Shown: piece by piece, positions 42,976-49,557 of the stretch
How positions within the stretch are numbered: the stretch's first letter is position 1
Layout of the letters: every line of letters starts with the position of its first letter
NCBI GenBank assembly: GCA_026391795.1
Contig: JAPLDI010000031.1
Location: 8,891-58,447, forward strand
DNA: 49,557 bases
Direction of reading: 5' to 3'
From: Bacteroidota bacterium
GTDB taxonomy: Bacteria > Bacteroidota > Bacteroidia > Bacteroidales > FEN-979
Notes under the pieces: model-generated
Told to the model about the DNA's origin: nothing
What the model saw: the letters and a program-made list of their open reading frames with translations, nothing else
Database searches by the model: none
Program-made: the position numbers and the translations under genes

Positions 42976-43799
42976 ACGAGGCAGGCATGTCCACCTATAT
43001 CATCATCATCTGCCTGATTCTTTTTGTCTATGCTGTTTTCAGTATGACAAAAAAGAAGCAGGATGGCGAAAAATCCGGAACGGGGAACAAATACGGAAAA
43101 TGGATCGGCGGAGGACTCGGGTGGGCTTTCGGCGGCCCCATCGGAGCTATCCTTGGTTTTGCGATGGGCTCTGTTCTTGACGGGGTCAGGATCGGGAAGA
43201 GCTTCTACCAGGGAACTGCGCGAGGAGATTTCTCCATGAGTTTGCTGGTGCTTTCCGCGGCTGTGATGAAGGCTGACGGAAAAGTTGTAAAATCGGAACT
43301 CGAGTATGTAAGGAGTTTTTTCCTTTCACAATTCGGGCTGGAAGAGACCAACCGGCTCATTCAGATACTCAGGGAAGTCCTCAACCAGGAGATTAACCTC
43401 AGGGATGTCAGCGTCCAGGTTGGACAATTCATGGATTATCCTTCCCGTCTGCAGCTTCTGCATTATCTCTTTGGAATTGCTATGGCCGACAAAATGGTCG
43501 ACAAGGCCGAAGAGAATGTCATTGAACAGATTTCTGAATACATGGGTGTGGGCCATGCAGAATTCGCATCCATCAGGGCCATGTTTGTCAGGGACATTAA
43601 CAATGCCTATGATATCCTCGAACTGACACCGGATGCTACCAACGACGAGTTGAAGAAAGCCTATCGCAGGCTGGCTGTCCAGTATCATCCTGATAAGGTA
43701 GCCCATCTGGGAGAGGATGTTAAAAAAGCCGCCACCGAAAAATTCCAGAACCTGAATGCCGCGTATGAAGAGATAAAAAAGCAGCGCGGCATGATCTGA
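42972..43799 (+). CDS. TerB-DnaJ co-chaperone (DjlA-like)
   Basis: 275 residues. One N-terminal transmembrane helix (TYIIIICLILFVYAVF, ~8-23), a Gly-rich segment (IGGGLGWAFGGPIGAILGFAMG), a TerB-like helical domain ~85-200 with acidic residues in SAAVMKADGKVVKSELE and ADKMVDKAEENV, and a C-terminal J domain ~212-275 with the HPD motif in YRRLAVQYHPDK. Architecture matches DjlA, which stimulates DnaK at the inner membrane. ATG at 42972 overlaps the SDH stop; the Met at 42987 is an alternative start. Its link to lysine breakdown is only positional. Confidence 0.92.
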   Translation: MNEAGMSTYIIIICLILFVYAVFSMTKKKQDGEKSGTGNKYGKWIGGGLGWAFGGPIGAILGFAMGSVLDGVRIGKSFYQGTARGDFSMSLLVLSAAVMKADGKVVKSELEYVRSFFLSQFGLEETNRLIQILREVLNQEINLRDVSVQVGQFMDYPSRLQLLHYLFGIAMADKMVDKAEENVIEQISEYMGVGHAEFASIRAMFVRDINNAYDILELTPDATNDELKKAYRRLAVQYHPDKVAHLGEDVKKAATEKFQNLNAAYEEIKKQRGMI

Positions 43800-43832
43800 T
43801 AAAGAACCATCAAAAGGATTATCCAACTGCCT

Positions 43833-45041
43833 ATGGATCTCTTTACTCCCGGAAAGATCGGGAACCTTGAACTCAGGAACCGTTCTATCAGGGCCGCAGC
43901 CTTTGAAGGTATGTGCCCGGGTCATGCAGCCGGCGATTCCCTTTTATCGTACCACCAGTCGGTGGCAAAAGGCGGTATTGGGATGACCACCATCGCCTAT
44001 GCTGCCGTGAACCGGATGGGGCTCTCCTTTCAGCACCAGCTGTGGTTGAGGGAAGAAGCTGTTCCGGGACTGCGCAGGGTCACGGATGCCATCCATGCGG
44101 AAGGCGCTGCTGCTTCCATCCAGATCGGACATTGCGGACTGATGGCCAAACGATCGATTGCCGGGGGACGCCCCCTTTCCTCAACCGGTGGATTCAACCT
44201 CTATGGGCCGACCTTTCCTGTCGCCATGAAAGAAAACCAGATCCTGGAAACGGTTGAGGACTTCAGCAGGGCCGTCAACCTGGCCAGGGATTCGGGCTTT
44301 GATGCGATCGAGGTTCATGCCGGTCACGGCTACCTTATCAGCCAGTTTCTCTCTCCCTTCCTGAACAAGAGAAAAGACAGGTGGGGCGGAAGTTTTGAAA
44401 ACCGGAGCCGGTTTATGCGGGAAGTGATGATAAAGGTGAAGAAGGAAGCCGGCAACGATATTGCCGTCCTCGTTAAAATGAATATGCGCGATGGCATTAA
44501 AGGCGGCATCGGACTCGATGAGGGCATCCGTACAGCCGTTTTACTGGAAGAACTGGGAGCCGATGCTCTCGTGCTTAGCGGCGGCCTTGTAAGCCGTACA
44601 CCCATGTATGTGATGCGTGGGAAGATGCCGACAACGGTGATGGGACATTTTATAAAGAACCCTTTTATGAGCATGGGCGTAAGGTTGTTCGGGGATATGC
44701 TCATGAAACCGGAACCGTTCAGGGAACTCTATTTCCTGGAAGATGCCGTTGAAGTAAGAAAACAGGTGAAGCTACCGCTGGTCTATGTCGGAGGAGTCGC
44801 CTCGGGAGAGGCCGTCACCAAAGTGCTGGATGCCGGGTTCGAGTTTGTTGCCATGGCCCGTGCCCTGGTTCACGACCCCGGTTTTATTCTTAAACTGAAG
44901 GATGAGAAAACGGCGGAGTCGGGCTGCCTGCACTCAAACTATTGCATTGCCGTAATGTATTCGGGAGAGATGGCCTGTTTCCAGGATGACCCTTCAATTC
45001 CTGAAAAGTGGAAAAAATCACTCGGGGCTTCTGCTACCTGA
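43833..45041 (+). CDS. NADH:flavin oxidoreductase, old yellow enzyme family
   Basis: 402 residues. FMN-dependent ene-reductase barrel: the start LFTPGKIGNLELRNR, substrate/flavin His-x-x-x pattern IQIGHCGLMAKRS near residue 97, EVHAGHGYLISQFLSP near 161 with NKRKDRWGGSFENRSRF, and VYVGGVASGEAV near 320 followed by MARALVHDPGF. It ends soon after the barrel with SGCLHSNYCIAVMYSG, so it lacks the second FAD domain of 2,4-dienoyl-CoA reductase. The few cysteines at the end could be remnants of an Fe-S site. Substrate unknown. Follows the TerB-DnaJ gene by 33 bp. Confidence 0.9.
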   Translation: MDLFTPGKIGNLELRNRSIRAAAFEGMCPGHAAGDSLLSYHQSVAKGGIGMTTIAYAAVNRMGLSFQHQLWLREEAVPGLRRVTDAIHAEGAAASIQIGHCGLMAKRSIAGGRPLSSTGGFNLYGPTFPVAMKENQILETVEDFSRAVNLARDSGFDAIEVHAGHGYLISQFLSPFLNKRKDRWGGSFENRSRFMREVMIKVKKEAGNDIAVLVKMNMRDGIKGGIGLDEGIRTAVLLEELGADALVLSGGLVSRTPMYVMRGKMPTTVMGHFIKNPFMSMGVRLFGDMLMKPEPFRELYFLEDAVEVRKQVKLPLVYVGGVASGEAVTKVLDAGFEFVAMARALVHDPGFILKLKDEKTAESGCLHSNYCIAVMYSGEMACFQDDPSIPEKWKKSLGASAT

Positions 45042-45081
45042 TCTTCAGACTTCAGATTTTCCCCGGTTAACTTCCAGTACC

Positions 45082-46470
45082 ATGAAGAAGATTGTAACAA
45101 CCTTTATCCTGATTGCAGTTTCAGTGTTCTGTACTGCCCAGGAGCCACCCTATATACCGGAAACGGATCCGGCAGTCATTCAAAAACTGGAACAATGGAA
45201 GGATCTTAAGTTCGGGCTGCTGATGCACTGGGGAACATACAGCCAGTGGGGAATCGTTGAATCATGGTCACTCTGTTCGGAAGATGAGCCGTGGTGTACC
45301 CGGAAAATAAAAAATTACATGGATTATTGCCGGGCCTACACAAACCTGAAAACCACGTTTAACCCCACCCGCTTCGATCCTGATAAATGGGCTTCAGCGG
45401 CTGCGGCGGCAGGAATGAAATACGTGGTTTTTACCACCAAGCATCATGACGGGTTTTGCATGTTCGATACGAAACAAACCGATTATAAGATCACCGATGC
45501 CGGATGTCCGTTTCATTTGAATCCCAAAGCCAACATTGCAAAAGAGGTGTTCGATTCATTCCGGAAGAAAGGTTTATGGGCAGGTGCCTATTTCTCCAAG
45601 CCCGACTGGCATTCCAATGATTACTGGGCGGAAGAATGGGCAACTCCAAACCGCAATGTCAATTACGACATAAAAAAATACCCGGAACGCTGGCAGCGTT
45701 TTTGTGCCTGCACATACAACCAGATCGAAGAACTGATGAGCCAGTATGGGAAAATCGATATCCTCTGGCTCGACGGAGGCTGGGTCAGTGCATCCAACAA
45801 CCAGGATATCAATATGACTGCAATTGCCGGAATGGCCCGGAAGTACCAGCCGGGACTCATCGTCGTTGATCGTGCCGTTCCGGGAAAATATGAGAATTAC
45901 CGTACACCCGAACAGCAGGTTCCTTCTGCACCCCCGGGTTATCCCTGGGAAACCTGCATGACCATGGCAACTTCCTGGTCGTACGTACAGGATGATATTT
46001 ACAAACCGACAAATCAGCTCATTCACCTGTTGGTTGACATTGTTGCGAAAGGCGGGAATTTTCTTTTGAACATCGGACCATCCCCTGAAGGCGAGCTCGC
46101 CGATACTGCCTATGCCAGGTTAAAGGAGATCGGCGACTGGATGAAGATTAACGGGGAGGCCATTTATAAAACGCGACCCATCCCTCCGTATAAAAACGGC
46201 AAAACCTGTTTCACTTCGCTCCCTGACGGAACGATCTATTTGATTTACCTGGCAGATCAAAATGAAACAGTGATGCCTGAATTTATTGATGTTAAAGGAT
46301 TTCTGCCCTTGAAGGAATCAGGAATTGAATTATTGGGAAGGAAAGATAACCTGAAATGGGTGAGTGCTGGCAATGATCTCAGGATAACGATCCCGAAGGA
46401 TTACAGGAATCATCCGCCCTGTAAACATGCGTGGGCTTTTCGGGTCACGTTGAACCAGAGGAAAAGGTAG
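45082..46470 (+). CDS. GH29 alpha-L-fucosidase
   Basis: 462 residues from ATG 45082, which directly precedes a signal peptide (MKKIVTTFILIAVSVFCTAQ). The longer frame from 44986 overlaps the previous gene and is rejected. GH29 features: LKFGLLMHWGTYSQWG near 43, FTTKHHDGFCMFDTK near 118, nucleophile D231 in IDILWLDGGW, and NFLLNIGPSPEGEL near 335. Removes terminal fucose from glycans, probably in the periplasm. The acid/base residue varies in this family and is not assigned. The stop TAG is followed after 3 bp by a heptamer array. Confidence 0.94.
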   Translation: MKKIVTTFILIAVSVFCTAQEPPYIPETDPAVIQKLEQWKDLKFGLLMHWGTYSQWGIVESWSLCSEDEPWCTRKIKNYMDYCRAYTNLKTTFNPTRFDPDKWASAAAAAGMKYVVFTTKHHDGFCMFDTKQTDYKITDAGCPFHLNPKANIAKEVFDSFRKKGLWAGAYFSKPDWHSNDYWAEEWATPNRNVNYDIKKYPERWQRFCACTYNQIEELMSQYGKIDILWLDGGWVSASNNQDINMTAIAGMARKYQPGLIVVDRAVPGKYENYRTPEQQVPSAPPGYPWETCMTMATSWSYVQDDIYKPTNQLIHLLVDIVAKGGNFLLNIGPSPEGELADTAYARLKEIGDWMKINGEAIYKTRPIPPYKNGKTCFTSLPDGTIYLIYLADQNETVMPEFIDVKGFLPLKESGIELLGRKDNLKWVSAGNDLRITIPKDYRNHPPCKHAWAFRVTLNQRKR

Positions 46471-46473
46471 ACA

Positions 46474-46571
46474 TCCATTCTCCATCTTCCATTCTCCATC
46501 TTCCATCCTCCATCCTCCATCCTCCATCCTCCATCCTCCCTTTTCAGACCTCTGTCCTCTGACCTCAGAAT
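46474..46571. repeat. 14-unit heptamer array filling a convergent gene spacer
   Basis: Exactly 98 bp in one 7-bp phase: nine TCCATNN units, TCCCTTT, then TCAGACC, TCTGTCC, TCTGACC, TCAGAAT. It begins 4 bp after the GH29 stop and ends 5 bp before the DUF2148 stop codon, so the 105-bp spacer is almost only array. Confidence 0.93.
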
Positions 46572-46575
46572 TCAA

Positions 46576-47112
46576 TTACCTGTCGAAGAAAGGACTTTTG
46601 GCGCTGACCGAAAGAGGAATGCCGAAGGCGATCCTGACCTCTTCACCGAGCATCTTCATTTCAAGAACTGCCTGTCCGATGGTGTACATCACCCGGTTGT
46701 CAACGCGATGATCCATTGCGAGGCTGACAGCTGATCCTATGGCAATTCCAAGATCCCCGACATTAAATGTGCAGGGGAAGCCGGGATGTTTGTCTTTTTC
46801 TTCACAGTCCCTGAAACCGCAACGACCGCAAAGTTTAACCCCCTGTGAGTTGATCTTTGTTCCAAGGAGAACCACCGCCTGGGCCTTCCGGATATTTTCC
46901 GCATCCCTCAGAAAGGAAGGAGTTCCGTCAGGCCGGTTCCCGATTTTTGTCATATGATCTGCAATCTTTTCAATGTCGGATCCGGTAACCATGGCCAGTA
47001 CAAGGTTGTCGATCCCTTTGGCTTTCGGGGCTGTACGGGCAGCAGTAAGCATCAGTTCTGCCACGCGTTGCACAGTTTCTTGGCGAATTGATTCTTCGAT
47101 CTTAAAAGTCAT
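46576..47112 (-). CDS. DUF2148 ferredoxin-like protein
   Basis: 178 residues. The Cys pattern CGRCGFRDCEEKDKHPGFPC (~88-107) probably holds an Fe-S cluster, followed by the family segment FNVGDLGIAIGSAVSLA and the C-terminal RIAFGIPLSVSAKSPFFDR. DUF2148 proteins occur widely in anaerobes; no function is established. The N-terminal half resembles a nitroreductase-like regulatory segment (LTAARTAPKAKGIDNL). It converges on the GH29 gene and is upstream of, and on the same strand as, nothing closely linked. Confidence 0.88.
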   Translation of the reverse strand: MTFKIEESIRQETVQRVAELMLTAARTAPKAKGIDNLVLAMVTGSDIEKIADHMTKIGNRPDGTPSFLRDAENIRKAQAVVLLGTKINSQGVKLCGRCGFRDCEEKDKHPGFPCTFNVGDLGIAIGSAVSLAMDHRVDNRVMYTIGQAVLEMKMLGEEVRIAFGIPLSVSAKSPFFDR

Positions 47113-47174
47113 GTTTTACAGATTGAGTAGTAAAGATATTATTTTGACACCGGGTTCACTCATCAGGAATATTC

Positions 47175-47236
47175 ACATCCCATCCCATCCCACATCCCAT
47201 CCCATCCCACATCCCACATCCCACTTCTCACATCTC
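47175..47236. repeat. CACATCC/CATCC array at the porin stop codon
   Basis: Mixed 7-bp (CACATCC) and 5-bp (CATCC) units; minus-strand word GGATGTG. It starts about 3 bp after the stop codon of the porin gene (47239-47241) in that gene's reading direction. Confidence 0.85.
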
Positions 47237-47238
47237 TT

Positions 47239-49152
47239 CTAATCATGAAACCGCCAGGCGAGTCCGAAATGGAAGGCGCCGTCCTGCATCGGATAGGAAG
47301 GAACCGTATAATAGCTTCGTCCCATGAAACTGGCGTTGAGATGTGTATAGGCAACAAAGACACGTGCCCGCTGGATCTTGATGTTTATAAAGAAATCGAT
47401 GTAAAGATAATTCCCAACTTCTTTGTATTGCTGAAGATAGTAGGATTGCAAAGCAGGCATGTAGGCATTTGCATAATAGGAAGTGTTATAGTTGAAATTC
47501 AGGCCGGGCTGTAAAAAGGCAGCACCATGGAATAAAGGCTGGTTATAATAAATGGCCAGGTTCCCGAGGAAGGCCGGAAGCATGAGGACGCTTGCTCCCT
47601 GAATGGTCTGATAAGCGAACTGACCGGAAAACCGGAAGCGCCAGACATCCACCATGCCATTCAGGTAGCTGTAAATATGGCCGAATTCCTTGTTGTACTG
47701 TGCGGGATGCGCGGTTGAGTCAAGATAAACATAATGGTTGAGCCGGGTGATGCTGATACCGGTTGTGAAAATATTCCGGAACGCGTATTCAAAGCAGCCT
47801 GAGATCAGTCCCTGTTTCTGCCAGGTAGTATCCCAGCGGAAATGATTCCCCTGGTAATGTTCATAGAACCATCCGGGTTTCTGGAACGCATAGTACCCTT
47901 TAAGTGTGACGCTGCCCCCGTTTTTCTGCCCGGGTTTTCCGAGGGTTTGGCTCAGGTTTACTTTCAGGCTCATATCGTTTTGATTGTACCCTCCAAAAAC
48001 GTAGTCTCCCTGGGCTGTAAGGGAAAGGCTTGCAAAAGGATGGAAATAAATTGCAGCAGAAGGGATATACTCAAGATAAACGTTTTTGATGTCATGATCC
48101 CTCACTTCTACATACAGCTGCCTGATGCGGGCTTCCACCATGAGAAGCCTCTCCTTTTTATCCGGCCGGAAACTGGGATTGCTCCAGGTAAGCTCGTTGA
48201 CGATCCGTGTAACTGTTATGGAATCATAGCTCAGGGTGCTGTCCATGTAGATGGCTGGGTAAAATCCCGAATTGGGCTGATAGTCTATATAGTTCTGAAT
48301 CTGTTTGTTGTACTGAAAGGAATAGACCAGCCGGCCGAGTTCAACACGTTTGCCTGATGCCAGGGAGGTGTCTTTTTCATTTTTCGGATGACGGGAAAGA
48401 TTAAAATAGTGTTTCATGAAGAATCCGTTTTCCCGGATCCTGTTTTGTGCATTGGGTAGATTCACCTCAAGGATCTGCCTGTTTTTTTCAAGATTTTGTT
48501 CGAAGATGCTGTCGTATTTGATACCTCCGTTTTCGTTGATTTTCAACCGGTTCAGCATGAAATTCATCATGAAGCCATACCGCTTGTCTTTAGTGAAGAA
48601 CTGGAGGGTGGTGACGAAGTTGATGTGGTTGGTTCGTTGCCGGAGGTATGCACCGGGGACGTTCATTGCACGCACATTAAATCCAAGGTTCAGGCTGCGG
48701 TAGAGGTTACGGCTGAAAACGGCACGGAAGAAGACCTCTTTTTTTGCGCCTTGTTCATATTGAAGCTCAGTATAGGTCTTTACGACTTTATAGTATTTTA
48801 TGCTGTCGTTTTTGTAGAGGTAAGGATCGAATGAATGGATGCCATAGTCGAACCCGCTGCTGCCGGTGATGAAGGGGTAGGGGGTCAGGTTCCGGGAAGC
48901 CTGGCCCATGTTTCCCTGCGTTGCGTGGAAGAGGGATTGCTTCAGCAGGGGATCATAATTCTGGTAGCCGGTTATTGCCGTATCGAGGTTATGAAGGTGA
49001 AGGAATCCGAATTTCTCAACGTCATTGTAAAAGAAATTGACACGGGTTGAATCCAGTTTTGTTTTGACGGAATCGGGAACGGCTGCGGATAATTGGATGA
49101 CAATGAAGAGAAACAGGGCTAAAAATGCGGGACGATGAATATTTTTCAGCAT
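47239..49152 (-). CDS. putative porin (Porin_10-type outer membrane beta-barrel)
   Basis: 637 residues. Signal peptide 1-~24 (LFLFIVIQLSAAVPDSV). The early segment VNFFYNDVEKFGFLHLHNLD and the closing LNASFMGRSYYTVPSYPMQD with FGLAWRFHD match the Bacteroidota putative-porin family. Many amphipathic strands with aromatic girdles (for example YVFGGYNQNDMSLKVNLSQ) point to a barrel. It ends with an aromatic-rich strand, as barrel proteins do. Substrate unknown. It lies just downstream of the rRNA operon terminator on the same strand. Confidence 0.85.
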   Translation of the reverse strand: MLKNIHRPAFLALFLFIVIQLSAAVPDSVKTKLDSTRVNFFYNDVEKFGFLHLHNLDTAITGYQNYDPLLKQSLFHATQGNMGQASRNLTPYPFITGSSGFDYGIHSFDPYLYKNDSIKYYKVVKTYTELQYEQGAKKEVFFRAVFSRNLYRSLNLGFNVRAMNVPGAYLRQRTNHINFVTTLQFFTKDKRYGFMMNFMLNRLKINENGGIKYDSIFEQNLEKNRQILEVNLPNAQNRIRENGFFMKHYFNLSRHPKNEKDTSLASGKRVELGRLVYSFQYNKQIQNYIDYQPNSGFYPAIYMDSTLSYDSITVTRIVNELTWSNPSFRPDKKERLLMVEARIRQLYVEVRDHDIKNVYLEYIPSAAIYFHPFASLSLTAQGDYVFGGYNQNDMSLKVNLSQTLGKPGQKNGGSVTLKGYYAFQKPGWFYEHYQGNHFRWDTTWQKQGLISGCFEYAFRNIFTTGISITRLNHYVYLDSTAHPAQYNKEFGHIYSYLNGMVDVWRFRFSGQFAYQTIQGASVLMLPAFLGNLAIYYNQPLFHGAAFLQPGLNFNYNTSYYANAYMPALQSYYLQQYKEVGNYLYIDFFINIKIQRARVFVAYTHLNASFMGRSYYTVPSYPMQDGAFHFGLAWRFHD

Positions 49153-49217
49153 TACCGGAATGGAAAAGGAGGAGTAAAGGTAACAAAAAATCGTGATGTT
49201 GGCCGGGACTTAAGGAT

Positions 49218-49250
49218 AAAAAAAAACCTCCCAGGTTTCCCGGGGAGGTT
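49218..49250 (-). terminator. rRNA operon terminator
   Basis: Stem AACCTCCC with GGGAGGTT (further pairs GG/CC near the loop) and a run of nine T on the minus strand, right after the 5S gene. Confidence 0.85.
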
Positions 49251-49257
49251 TATAAAA

Positions 49258-49369
<112 letters not shown>

Positions 49370-49490
49370 AGATCTTCAGTAGAGCCTGATAAATCAGGGC
49401 AGTACAAATATCTTCACGTCTTTTCAATAAGTTTGACATATATAAGAAAGAAAATACAACGGGTTATTCAATAGATTAGCACTGTATTAG

Positions 49491-49557
49491 AAGAAAGCTT
49501 ACGGGTAATTAGTAATACTCGGCTTTGGCATTACTGCCTTTACACCTGTATCCTATC
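49491..49557 (-). rRNA. rrl: 23S ribosomal RNA, 3' end (partial)
   Basis: The minus strand reads GATAGGATACAGGTGTAAAG, then GCCGAGTATTACTAATTACC, the conserved 3' end of 23S rRNA. It continues beyond the right edge. The 120-bp spacer to 5S holds no tRNA gene. Confidence 0.9.

Noticed and set aside
44986-45081. N-terminal extension of the GH29 fucosidase
   Set aside because: The added 32 codons overlap the previous gene and would bury the signal peptide; ATG 45082 fits better.
46330-46575. Open frame on the minus strand with a repeated GGWRMED motif
   Set aside because: It is the translation of the GGATGGA heptamer array; overlaps the GH29 gene end and has no independent support.
49381-49490. 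tRNA gene in the 23S-5S spacer
   Set aside because: No cloverleaf or TTCGA-type loop sequence was found.

Overview
The window looks like a chromosomal piece of a Bacteroidota bacterium, probably Bacteroidales-like; the exact genus cannot be read from it. Evidence: promoters of the TAnnTTTG type instead of sigma70 boxes, a type IX secretion sorting domain, DUF5686 and DUF4476 proteins, a SusC-like TonB receptor with an N-terminal carboxypeptidase-like domain, a Porin_10-type protein, a mitochondrial-type citrate synthase, and a 5S rRNA with the tail of 23S rRNA at the right end.

Layout. 1-2300: start of a DUF5686 outer-membrane protein (cut by the window edge) and a divergent THUMP-type rRNA methyltransferase. 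2470-10500: a minus-strand block of C4 and TCA metabolism (malic enzyme, aminotransferase, ATP-PEP carboxykinase, citrate synthase, malate dehydrogenase), with terminators after pckA and after mdh. 10570-17140: a GH27 alpha-galactosidase lipoprotein, a zinc-ribbon methyltransferase and two FAD proteins. 17280-20920: a 1214-residue secreted BNR-repeat protein with a T9SS tail. 21100-24500: a three-gene, probably metal-related set (HYC_CC_PP-like protein, TonB receptor, HMA-domain protein). 24600-28480: a GH3 glycosidase and a CrtI-like oxidoreductase. 28480-34460: the accessory core, with a candidate small RNA, two paralogous beta-helix surface proteins and, between them, a GxxExxY (PD-(D/E)XK-like) gene framed by inverted repeats. 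34460-40000: pyruvate phosphate dikinase, MtgA and two DUF4476 paralogues. 40100-46470: a plus-strand run with a split lysine-ketoglutarate reductase/saccharopine dehydrogenase pair, a TerB-DnaJ protein, an old-yellow-enzyme homologue and a GH29 fucosidase. 46570-49557: a DUF2148 protein, a porin, and the end of an rRNA operon.

The genes suggest a heterotroph that digests glycans at the cell surface (GH27, GH3, GH29) and routes carbon through a reversible PEP/pyruvate/malate/oxaloacetate node (maeB, pckA, ppdK, mdh, gltA). No tRNA gene or CRISPR array was seen.

The most unusual signal is in the spacers. (1) Short tandem arrays with a strict 7-bp period, mostly fitting GGWNNNR on one strand, lie against or inside the stop codons of at least seven genes. 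Two of them are each exactly 14 units (98 bp). (2) A second repeat superfamily built from CACAGAG, CACAAAG and CACAATAGG words at about 10-bp spacing forms long inverted repeats. (3) Inverted copies of one branch of this superfamily frame the small putative nuclease gene and supply its stop codon. This is the best candidate here for an undescribed mobile or repeat-spreading system.
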